A DNA stretch of 64,000 bases, from positions 217,107 to 281,106 of the forward strand of contig CAJNOJ010000098.1 of NCBI GenBank assembly GCA_905250025.1, read 5' to 3'. Source of the stretch: Adineta ricciae (lineage: Eukaryota > Rotifera > Eurotatoria > Adinetida > Adinetidae). This document shows, piece by piece, positions 11,035-22,086 of this stretch (positions within the stretch are counted from its first letter, which is position 1; every line of letters starts with the position of its first letter). The position numbers and the translations under genes are program-made. Below the pieces are notes generated by a model that saw nothing but the letters and a program-made list of their open reading frames with translations, was not told where the DNA came from and ran no database searches.

Positions 11035-14000
11035 ATGAGCGAACATTCTCGTTCGGTTTTACATCGAATTGAATTACGTCGTCGAAGTGAACGCGATAAA
11101 TTTGGTTTCGCTATACAATACGAACAACCTTGTTCCATCTGCGTCTACTCAGGAAGTTTAGCTCAAGCATGCGGATTACGTTCGGGACAAATCTTAGCTA
11201 AAGTTAATGGTTACAATGTCTTAGATGCCAGACATGATGACGTTAAACGACTTGTCTATGCTAAGCACACCAACGTACTTGTGTTAGAAGTAAGATTTAC
11301 TAGAAAATTTGAATAAAGAAAAGATGGGTTTGTTGTAGGTGCTCGATCCTGATGATGATATCGAGGAAGATAATAGTATCGACTGTAAAGAGAATATCCT
11401 CTCGCCATCTTCTTGCCATGTCACATCGAAAATCTCGGTGAACGATGCACTTCGTGGACGCATTCTTCGAGAGAGTAACACCGGTTCATCATCGACGATA
11501 AACAAATATCCAATAAAGCATTATTATAAAAAAGCTCGAGAATCTCTCACATCATCATCGCAAGATTCCACTACTAGTACAACATCTGAGCCATTGATAA
11601 ACAATCGACAGAAATCCTTTCCTAACATCAATCGTCAACGTCTTTCGAAAGTGATTATTAGCACCAATCTTCGAATGTATTTGTCCCAAATCAATGATAT
11701 CATCCTTTTGAAAGATATGTATTCATCGTTGACACCCGGTGTTAATCTGATTGATTCGCAGTCGTCATTATCGTTTAAACATCAAACATTGTATACATTT
11801 TCTTCAATTGATTTCCTCGGCTACTTTGATATTGATCATAATAGTAAAAATCAAACAGAATTAGTGAAAAAAATCCAAAAATTTCTTAAGCGTTCGATTT
11901 TAAATCCCACAGCACATAAAATCCAATTTCACATTCAATGTAAACAATTTCAAATCACTCCACTTTGGTTTCACTTCTTAGCGGGCAAATATTTAAGCTA
12001 TGTTTGTCTATTTCATACCCAACCGACGCTATTCGCATTGATACTCTACTGTTCAATAAAAATCGATGAGAATATCAATAAATTAAAGTATGAACATAAT
12101 GCCAGTTCAATGTTCGTCTTTCGTGCGTCGTCCGTCGATGAACGAAATCGAATTATTCAGTGTTTATTCGCCAGAGCGAAGCATTGCTCGAATGAACAAT
12201 GTAATTTGGAAAGTAAACATCGAAAACATCATTTAGATGAACCAGGTTTGTCAACAGAAGAACCCTACTGTTTTCTCTTATAACTATTTCCATGTTTAGA
12301 TACATGTTCAACGAATAGTTCGTGTGCAACATCGATCGATTCGAATATCGATTCTTGTACAACAGGAACCACTTCTCAGTCGTCCGTCGAATCCTCGTCA
12401 CCTAACGCATTACGATCTTCTATAGAAGAGGATGACGAAGAAGAAGAAGACGACCACCACGAACATCATCAACGTAGTATTCCGCCACCACCACCCGAGT
12501 ACGAAGAAAATTTCATTCTTTAGCATTCCACAAAAACCTTGTTCTTTGTTCAGATTCGGTCACGATGATGATTCCTGTCCAGGTCCATGTTCGTCATCAT
12601 CTTCTTCGTCACTCTCTGATGGTGATCTACTTGATAACGATCTAGTTGGACCGAGTGCAGCATCAACAGCGACAACCGGTCAATTCCTATGGATCGATCA
12701 TCATCCGCGTCGTCATTCCATCGCAAACGATACCCATCTTCTTGACGCAAACAGCTTCCACTATCACCCATCGAGTCCATTCGTTGATCATCCACCATCT
12801 GTCGAAGATCTACGCGCACGATTCGCATCCGCTTATATTCTCACTACTGCTCCCGTATGTTTCTTACTTTTTACCTGCCGCAAACAAATCTGTTTTTCCC
12901 TTTCAGTCTTTGACGGCCATTCATAATGATGATGAATTGTCTTTGCAACATGAGACAAGTATTAATGAGGGTTCCATTGATATGAGTGAAGAGCATTGTT
13001 CTGCAACGTCATGGGCCATATGTTTTGAAAAATTGTTGAACGATGAATTGGGTTTGCAAGTCTTTACAGAATTTTTAACCAAAGAATTTAGTCAAGAGAA
13101 TATTCAGTTCTGGCTTGAATGTGAAAATTTCAAAAAGTTAACCAATCACAACGAAGTAAATACTCTTTCGACGCAAAAATTCAAGACAGTCGTTTTTTCT
13201 TTTTCAGATTCGCGAAAAAGCAAATCTAATTTGGTCGACGTATTTACACGATACGGACGATGGATCATGTCGGATCAATATCGACAATCGAACGCGACAA
13301 GAATGCGAACAATTATTATCAACTAGTCCAGATATTCATCTCTTCGAAAAAGCTCAATCTCAGATCTTTCATCTAATGAAATACGATTCGTACACCAGAT
13401 TTCTCAAGTCAGATATTTACAAAGATTGCATTCGCAATGAAATGGAAGGAAAATCAATAAATTACAGCAAACAACACGTCACCAAGCCTTCGGAGCAACC
13501 ACGCACGACTAACACCGTAGGGCGGAAGGAGATATTTTGATGTCAACTACTTGAATTTTATTTTTAGAACAAACTGAAAGAAGAAGAAAAAAAAGATAAG
13601 AAGAAAAGCCCTTTCCTACCTTGGACAAAAGGTAAGAAGCGTTTCTAATCGATTAAACATCACACAGACGATCAAATTTTGAGATTAAATAAAAAACTAA
13701 TTAGTAATTCATTTAGCTATTATAAAAGTCGTTCCCAAAGACAAAGAATCTTTGCCCTTTGTATATCCAGATCAGTTAATTTAATCAGGCAAGCTTCATA
13801 TTTCTATACTTAGATGAATAGTTAGTTCATCTATTGGAAAATTTGATTTCGCTCCGAGATATGTGAGACAAGCGAGCTAATTCCTTCTCATTCGTCTCAT
13901 GTTACATCAATTATTGCTGAAAGATCATCGGATATTTCAATCGATGTATTTCAGAGACAGCATTGAACTGTCTCTTACATTTCATAGGCCATCGAGACTG

Positions 14001-14357
14001 TTGAAGAGAACGGAAAGTTGATCGACGTAAATTATCTGCCGGATTCGATGGATCAGATAATATTTGTTGAGGATTTTGCGGGAGAAAAGAGAACGAGCAA
14101 ACGTACCTTAATTAATGATGAATATTAATAGAATTTTTTCAGCCTGTTTAATAAAAGATGACATGTTGATATATCTTCTAGCTTTTTCCAAATGGAAACG
14201 ACCAATAACATCAAGTATGCACCTATTCGAATGAATATATCACGAAACCTTACAAATCTATGTTCTAGATGCCATTCCTCCATCGACGAGTTCAACATTT
14301 GACTCCTGTTCAGTCAAGTCCTGTCAGATCTCTTCGTTCAACACGCTTCCACGTTGA
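11035..14357 (+). CDS. RGS12/loco-like PDZ-PTB-RGS protein
   Basis: Exons 11035-11289, 11339-12245, 12300-12498, 12524-12854, 12907-13155, 13208-13516, 13568-13631, 14182-14214 and 14269-14357 join in consistent phases to about 809 residues. Residues about 1-85 form a PDZ domain ([10 protein letters not shown], then [21 protein letters not shown]). The next large exon fits a PTB/PID domain ([15 protein letters not shown] to [14 protein letters not shown]). A Ser/Asp-rich linker follows, then an RGS domain ([40 protein letters not shown]). This is the RGS12/loco order, but the transcript ends with its own stop and an AATAAA near 14465, before any Ras-binding or GoLoco part. Splicing from the phase-0 end at 12854 to the second RGS exon at 22087 would also keep frame. 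Confidence 0.85.
13726..14101 (+). other. Possible alternative C-terminal exons of RGS-a
   Basis: An acceptor near 13715 opens a stretch reading [20 protein letters not shown] that soon stops. A second acceptor near 13987 opens [16 protein letters not shown] to GEKRTSK before a GTACCT donor. Both occur in copy A (about 335-415 and 604-717) with mostly conservative changes. They could be alternative ends of the RGS-a transcript. I cannot connect the second in phase with certainty. Confidence 0.3.
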
Positions 14358-15430
14358 TCTTTATCTCTACTCTTGTTTTCGTGTGATCAAAACTTTCGAG
14401 ATTTTGTTTCTACATACATCAATAATCAATGGAATTCAATTAGTGTTTTTTTTTCTCTTCTGAAAAATAAATTGTTGCATTCTATTTTATGAATAATTAC
14501 ACTCTGATTCTTTCTTTTTCCGTCGATTTTAATACTTCATGTCATCAAAATAGATCGTTTTTCAGTTGAGCATCTAATGAGAAGCAGGCTAAACAGACAA
14601 GTCTTGCAGCAGAGAGAAAGAAATTTCAAGCGGAAATTGAAGAACATTTCATTATATCACTTGATGAGTAAATTTTTGTGAAAAAACCAAACTGAATTCT
14701 TTTCTCAGTTGAACATGTCAACAGTGCACAGACATTCGGTTATCCGTGCCTCGTCAAGTATCCGCATAACCTATGGTTTCGTAAGTAGAAAATCGTCATC
14801 GCATCATTATCATCAGAAGTTGAATTAATTGAATGGAAAACGTACTAATTTTTGTCATTGTTGATTAGGTAAAAAGGAGCGGAGATGAAAGACATGCAGC
14901 TATGCGTGTCTAAAATTGCTTGAACGATAAACAAGGAAGCGAAAGAGAAAAACACACACGCCAAAGAAAGAAGAAGAAAAAAAGAATGGCGATTAGAAAG
15001 ATTCCGTTTGGAGCGCTTCACATTCGCATTAAAAGAATCTTCTCATTGGTGCCGGTGTTTTTATCGGTAGTTATTGTTAACAAAGTCAAGTTTTTCTTTC
15101 TACTCGTCCAAATAAATGTATGTGTATGTGTCTTAGCATAATTATTTTCTCTGCCTCCCTTCTCTCTCTCTCTTGTCGTTTCTATTATTTCCATTTATCT
15201 TCTTGCTTCCCTTCGCCCCTCTTTTTTTGTTTGTTAGTTAAAAGAATAGCAAAGGAAAAGCACTAGCTATTGTTATTAGTGGCTATATTGACATAGGAGC
15301 TTTCCAACGCGTAGATTCGTGATGAAACTTGCTGAAATCAATAACATGTACGCAGGTGTCCTTGGCTACTGCTCTTGTTAGATGAACTCGCATTTCATTC
15401 GACGATCGAGTAGAAAGATTGCTTTTAAGA
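14358..15430. other. Non-coding region after RGS-a stop (copy B)
   Basis: This is the counterpart of 973-2068, with an AATAAA near 14465 and a shorter CT tract near 15165. No supported exon was seen. Confidence 0.5.
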
Positions 15431-15649
15431 ATGGATTATCAATTAAATATGAAAAAACCTTCGTCCTCGCCGAAGCCGACGAATCATTTTTTTCATGGGC
15501 AAAAACAACCATATCAAGAGGAACTTGCTGAACATTCCACCTTATCGACATCAACAACGTTATTATCGACATATCTGACTGCGGATAGTCCATGGAAACA
15601 CCCGACAACTGTTGATTGTTTGAAACTTGATGATGAGCACAAACGACAG
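15431..15649 (+). CDS. Candidate alternative first exon 1 (copy B)
   Basis: The exon encodes 73 residues (MDYQLNMKKPSSSPK to DEHKRQ), phase 0, donor GTAGAG. It is the counterpart of 2069-2287 with about six replacements. It would splice to the RGS-b exon at 22087. Confidence 0.5.
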
Positions 15650-16346
15650 GTAGAGAGAAAGAGGCAGAGAGAAGATTAAATAATTCATTTAATCAGAAGA
15701 AAGACTGATCTTTCAGATATTAAAATTCTTTGTTTTTTGTCAATATATAATTCCACGAAAACCTCTTCATCTAATACTCGGAGATCCTCAGAAAGCAATT
15801 ACATGAATCGAACAATATATTGATAGTATTCTTACATGAATTGACAAGGGAGATTTTTTTTCTTCATATATTAATATTTCCTTTATTTGACAACTGAGTC
15901 CTTCGAACGTTGAATCTCTACATGTGAAAAGATAAGAAACTAATGATACCTAAGACAAACCAATTAAGTAATGTTAATTCGTTATTGACTGTTGGTTAGC
16001 CATTATGAGAAAGTCGAAGTATGTAATATAAAAAAAAAGAAAATAATAAGAGAGCGATGATGACAAATCGATTGGAGTCCGACCGGTGCTTGAAGAAAGT
16101 AATGTCAATCAGGCAAATGTCATCTTGGGAATTCGCCTTCATCATTCGACATCGACAAAGGAGAGCCGAATAAAATGAGAAGCAGAGGAGAGAACGTACA
16201 TTTCCGATTGTAATTCTTACTATTGAACAATAGAATGTCGAAGATTCAAAGAGCGAATATGCGATAATTACAAGCGATGAGTTCTAATAAGATTTATTTC
16301 GACAAGGATCAATCGTGGCATCTATATGTTTAACCTTCTCTAGACA

Positions 16347-16430
16347 ATGGAATTGAAAACTATTGGTAAAATGGGAATGGTTCGACGAAAGCAATTCCTT
16401 CAAAAACGAGACTTCAGTCGATCACATGAG
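16347..16430 (+). CDS. Candidate alternative first exon 2 (copy B)
   Basis: The exon encodes 28 residues (MELKTIGKMGMVRRK to SRSHE), phase 0, consensus GTAAGC donor. It is the counterpart of 2992-3075. Confidence 0.45.
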
Positions 16431-18286
16431 GTAAGCAGCTAAAGCGACGTTTTCTCTGTGAAGCATTATTATCTACTACTGTTGATGATGATTTGTGTAC
16501 GCGACGTCAATATTTGGAATAAAAAAAGTCAAACGTCGTAAGGGAGCGAGAGAGAGAGAAAGTTTTACTTCAATATTCTCTCTTAAGTAAGAAGATGAAG
16601 GAAGGCCAAACTAAATAAACGGCAAGAAATCAATCATGTGCCAATTAAGTGACAAGTTTTCTCAGGTTTGTTCGTATCGATTTTGTTCAATATGATCCTA
16701 CACAATGCCTAATCGTATGTTCTGATGTAAACTTGGTTTAATCCTTTATTAATTACATGTTTCTAAACAAGAGGTGATCAGAAGAATTTGCTTTTCTTGT
16801 ATTCGAAGAAAACATTTTAATTATTGTTTCAGTCGAGTTTTTCTTTTTTGTCGTCATTCTATAATCCGAAAGAAGCACTTGACTGGAAGGAATTCTACCA
16901 GTTTGTGCGATTAGAATGTTTTTCAAGAAAATCAGATTTCCGTTGTTTTCTTCCATCATTCGGTTTTTGTTTCGAAATGTAAGAGGCAAAATCTTGTTAT
17001 TTCTAATAGACAATCGAAATTAACGACATATGTTTGACAGAAATGGAAAGTGTTGGGTAATTCATCTAGTGTGTCGTCTTTTTTTCTCTCGTTCGATACT
17101 CTTGGAAATGCCTGGAGGACAAACAACAATATCATCTTATGTTATTCTTCATTACATGTTGTCTAATTCCCATGTAGAGAAAGAACGATCAATCTCTTGA
17201 ACACTAGAAAAAAAGAAAATGGAGCTCTCTAATAATCACTTGCAGTTAGATGCAGTTTGATGTCGAACGAGCAGATTAATCATATTGAGAAGAAGAAGTA
17301 CATCATAAGAATTCCCAAGAGCTGCTACTTTTTTGTTTCCGATCTCGAAAACATGCTACTGATTAAGTCGGATATAGGCAAATCAATTGAGTCGTTTGTC
17401 AATAGTCGAAACGAGTTTGTATTTAGAGAGAAAAGGCATGTTCGCAATTGTTTAGACAATCATCATTATCATCATCATCATCATTGTTATTGTTATTGTT
17501 GTTGTTGTTGTCGATGTTGACTAGATTGAATTTGACATTCTAGAGTCTTGTTCCGATTCGTAGAGCAGATTCAACTTGTTATTCTCATGGAGATCATCGT
17601 TGTTGTTCTTTTTCTCGTTCTTCCGAAATCTATTAGGGAAACAAAAAGGGAAATCGATCGAGATAATGGCCATAATGTGAACGAGAGCGGCCGAGCGATT
17701 GTTCGTTCGTTCATTCGTTTGTTTTGCTATTGAGCAGAAAAGAGAGGCAGCGAGAAGGAAGATAGAGAGAAAAAATATCCGTATATGTATCGTTGTTTCA
17801 TTGTGTGCATAACATCAGTTAGAAGAATCAGTTTTGTTTGACACCAAGATACAGGCAGCAAGCGAGAGAGAGAGAGAGGGAGAATCGCTATGGAATGCTA
17901 GTGAAAGGAAGCAAGATCTCCCATCATCATCATGAATGATTATTGTATTCATTTAAATGGAGATTGTCAGACACGACAGGCCTGTGCTTCTTGCTTTTCC
18001 TCTCGATTCTTTGCTTTGACTTTCTCCTTTCCTCCAGGAAAACCTACATCATTATGTTTTCTTTTTCCTCAAGTAACAACACTGAGTAAAACTTTCGTCT
18101 ATACATACATCTTGTATCTTTTTCTCTATCTCTCTTCTCTTGTGTATTCCTATGTGCTTCTGAGATGGTAGGTGGTTGGCAATGACGATGACAACGATAA
18201 GAACAACTATTATAGCACGAATAACAACAACACTTTGCATTCACTTGTGATTTTTCTTCTTCTTCTTCTTCTTTCATTGATTACCT
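16431..18286. other. Intronic/non-coding stretch (copy B)
   Basis: This is the counterpart of 3076-4952, with CAT/TTG trinucleotide runs near 17460-17515. No supported exon. Confidence 0.45.
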
Positions 18287-18469
18287 ATGAATCCCGTACT
18301 ACCGAATCGACATTTGCTGGATGTCGATCCTCGTCGATTGTCAATGATCAATGCGGCTAATATGAGCGCAGCAGGTCATCCAATGCATCAACGTCGAACA
18401 TCGATTATTAACTATCATCAACATCGCAATTCGCAATTGCGTAAATCAAGTTTTACGACTTCAATCTTG
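18287..18469 (+). CDS. Candidate alternative first exon 3 (copy B)
   Basis: The exon encodes 61 residues (MNPVLPNRHLLDVD to FTTSIL), phase 0, donor GTATGT. It is the counterpart of 4953-5135 with two replacements and two silent changes. Confidence 0.5.
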
Positions 18470-20029
18470 GTATGTGAGAGAAACGCACTAGATTCACTGT
18501 TGGATATTGCTATCTAAAGAGAAAAAGAATATTTTTCAGTCCGAGATTCATCTGCTCGGATGTGTTTCCAAGCAAATAATGATGATGATGATGATGATGC
18601 CATTAAGAACAGAAAAAGGAGAAGTGTTTTTCAAACATGTATGATGATGAATACCACTCTTACGACAAATTCATGCTTGAATAGATTTCTATTGATAAAA
18701 ACCTCAAACCAAGCGCATCTCTTTCTATTAGGCTTTTTTCATTTCATTCATTCATGTAAAGAATCGTTTGTTTTTCGCGCGAGCGACGACAGATGTTGAA
18801 TGTGTTGAGATTAGCCGAGCTCAAGTCAAAAAACATCTATATTAAGTCAAGCCCATCAGTAATAGTTAACTCGTCTTGATGACGGATTGGTTAATCGCCT
18901 CGCGAAATCAACTATTAATATAATCTGAAAGAAATAAAGAGAATATCATTTATCAAAGAATCCTATCTGAAACCACCGTAGGAAGGATGATTTGTCGATG
19001 TGTGTGCAATGTTATCTGAAATCTTAATGAACCCTACGAACGAGAGGAAATGTCGTTTTCTTCCAATTGAGGAAAATCTTGTTCGGTTACCTAGAGATAA
19101 TGAAACTAATGGAATGATAATCGGCGGAAAAACATTTCCCTACAACAGATTTTGTTTGGATATTAGTATCTGATGTGCAGAGAGACGAAGATCTACCTTG
19201 AACTGCTCGTTCGCCCTTCAATTATGGTCAATTTTCACGAGAAGGAGAGAAGAAAATATGCTGTCGTTATCTTCTGACGACAGAAGATTATTCACCTTCA
19301 TTTTCTGACTTTGCAAGTTCAAGTTTGAAAACGCAGAATAGTCCGTTGATTCCTCTCTATGCAAAACATCAGTGTCTAGTTGAGATTCATTGCCTTAATA
19401 ATTAGTTTCCATGAAATTTCAAACGATTGTTGAGATCAGCCACTAGGATGAAGCAAATCTTTATCTCTTGTTTCATCTATCGGAAGTAGGACTAACTAGT
19501 TGCCTGTCGCCATCGGTCTATTCAGTTTGTATCACGCTTGCGGATGCAACATTTATTCCTCATTCCGCCTCTAATTCCATCTGCGTGAACGCGCACGGGA
19601 ATCGAATATTGTTTAATAATGAGAACCGACTTCGACAACGTATCTGTATATTAAATTTACACGGTACTCATCGACATCCAACTTCGTTACAAGAAGGGAA
19701 AAAAATAGGTTTTTCTTTCTTGCTTTTCTCATAGTTCCAATGAAATCTTCTCATTTGACTATATCTTTTTTTTTGTTTTTTGCTCTTCGATCTTTCCTTT
19801 TTTTTTCTTTTCTAATACGATTAGAATTAATAAGAATCTCTCACTCATTCTCATCTCTTTGTTACACACGACATCTTCACAAACTATTTTTGTCAATGTG
19901 TGTTTCTTCAGTCGACATCGACATTAACACAACATTTGATGATGAAATCTGCCCGTCTACATTTCTATTTTATCTAACTGTTTGATTTGCGAGTATTCGA
20001 TCTCTCCACAAGCATTGACAAGTCCAATC
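18470..20029. other. Intronic/non-coding stretch (copy B)
   Basis: This is the counterpart of 5136-6705. The GAT repeat near 18580 is contracted relative to copy A. No supported exon. Confidence 0.45.
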
Positions 20030-20134
20030 ATGTCAATGTCAACATTCAAAACATTGGATGATTATATTAATGATTGTCCTCGACCGCTCCATCGTCTTTC
20101 TTGTTATTCACCATTGCCCAGTCATGCTGCTCAG
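20030..20134 (+). CDS. Candidate alternative first exon 4 (copy B)
   Basis: The exon encodes 35 residues (MSMSTFKTLDDYIND to PSHAAQ), phase 0, donor GTTAGA. It is the counterpart of 6706-6810. Confidence 0.5.
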
Positions 20135-20428
20135 GTTAGAATTTTTTTTGTCTTTCTTTTTTTGTCAACGCAAACCGTTGCTGTCTTTTTGTCGACAGAA
20201 TCAGCTTTTGCTTGATTAACTTTTTACCTTTGTTCCTCTGATTGTCTTTTTGTTTTGCTGAAGAGGATGTTGATCATTTTCTTTTTCTACTCAATGTTGT
20301 TTCACACTTGGATAATAACAAATTAGAATGAGTTCGTGATGCTATTAGATACTCGTGACAAGAGTTTTTCCTTTACAGAAATAGATGTGAAAACACAAAA
20401 GAAAATGCAATGATCTCCGTCGATTAGA

Positions 20429-20518
20429 ATGTTAAACAATAAAACCAAGTATAGACAATCCTATGAGAACACTAAGCCGATTTACTTCTCAGATCTGATC
20501 GAATTTCAACGAGTACAG
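20429..20518 (+). CDS. Weak candidate first exon 5 (copy B)
   Basis: Thirty codons (MLNNKTKYRQSYENTK to FQRVQ) before GTAGTT, phase 0. All differences from 7107-7196 are replacements, so the exon is doubtful. Confidence 0.25.
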
Positions 20519-21279
20519 GTAGTTTACTTTTTTCTAAATAATATCCATCTGTTCAGCGACAATCGATGTTTCTGCATGAGAAAAAGAGAAGAACTTCTGT
20601 ATAATAGAATTGAACGAATTATTCGCATTTGCTTGTCGGATAGGAACAATATTTAGTTGATGAAGAAATCTAGACTGTCGAGTTCTATCTCATCAAGGCA
20701 ACGTGCATATGGAGATAGTCCGAATTTTCTCATCCAAATTAATCTCTTCCGATACGTTGCATCCAATTGTTTTTTCGTCTGTTTCTCTACTCGCCGATTA
20801 GATTTCAACAATCAATCATTCGAATTGAATTGTTTCCATTTCTCCTTCTCATATCCAATCGAAGGAAAGTAAGGACTAAGTTAACTACTGTGTTATTTTT
20901 TTCTACTTAGTTTCTTTTCTTCTTTTTTTATCCGTCTCAATTATTGATTACACACGGTCGGTCTACTATTGAATCCATTTGCGCGATAGACTTCGATGTA
21001 TTGACGCGCTATGGAGAACGACGTCGGAACCGACGTGTTCTATATGGCATGTTAGTGAGCTTTTAAGAATTAGAAGAGTAGCGAACTGTGTTTGTCAAAA
21101 ACATCTCGAAGAGAATGAATCGAAGACAAAATTACTTTCTTTTCTCTCTATTTTCTTCACACTCGCAAACAGCAATCAATCACTATTACTATTTCTACAA
21201 CTACAACTAGAAAAACAAAAACATTTTCTTATTTAACACGACTATAGTCGGGCCTTTTTGTCTTCATCTAAAACATATC

Positions 21280-21387
21280 ATGCGAAATAGTACGATAAAT
21301 CCAACGCACCTTTCGTTAATACGAAATCTAGCCATTGGATTCCGTCGACAGTCTAGCGTGAATGATTATAAACTGCCGAATACATTG
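21280..21387 (+). CDS. Candidate alternative first exon 6 (copy B)
   Basis: The exon encodes 36 residues (MRNSTINPTHLSLIRN to KLPNTL), phase 0, donor GTATGT. It is the counterpart of 7958-8065. Confidence 0.5.
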
Positions 21388-21973
21388 GTATGTAGTCAAG
21401 TCAGGATATCATTTCCGTCACGAATTTTACAATGTATTGTAGAGAAGATAAACGATTTGTTTTTCCCGATGAATACTTCCAAGTGCTTGACATTGATTAG
21501 ATTTGTTCAATTAAAATCAGGAACAAGTCACATCTTATCCGTCAGCTAGATTGAACCCAGGCAGCGAAATAAATAATGGCACTTAGTTGCATTTTCCGCT
21601 CTTGAAACATGTCATATAAGAGTATCCTTGTTTCTTTCGATATCTGTGTTTGTCAAAACGAGAAATGACATCGAGAGACGATCGTTGTTTTTCTTCGTAC
21701 CAATCTATTCCTTACATTGCCGTGCCATATGTACTCTTGTGACAGTCAAAAATACATCAACTACTGCTTAGCGAGAATAATATTTATTAGTGATACACTA
21801 GCAACATCTTCACAGAGAAGTTATCTAGTCTAGAGAACCGCTGAGAGAGAGAGAGAAAGAAAGATGCAAAGCTAAAACATCCGAGAAATTACAATACGTT
21901 TTTTCCTCCTCCTCCTCCTCCTGTCGTGTTCAATTTCCCTTTCAATGATGGTGTCATATAATAAGAGTAAGTC

Positions 21974-22030
21974 ATGAAGTCATCAGAGGTATTAGCACGT
22001 CGCTTAACACCGAAACTGATTAAGACCAAG
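21974..22030 (+). CDS. Candidate alternative first exon 7 (copy B)
   Basis: The exon encodes 19 residues (MKSSEVLARRLTPKLIKTK), identical to copy A at protein level. It ends in phase 0, 56 nt before the RGS-b exon at 22087. Confidence 0.6.
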
Positions 22031-22086
22031 GTATATCGGTACTTTCGATCGAACAGAAAACTAGTCGATGTTGTTTTCTACTTTAG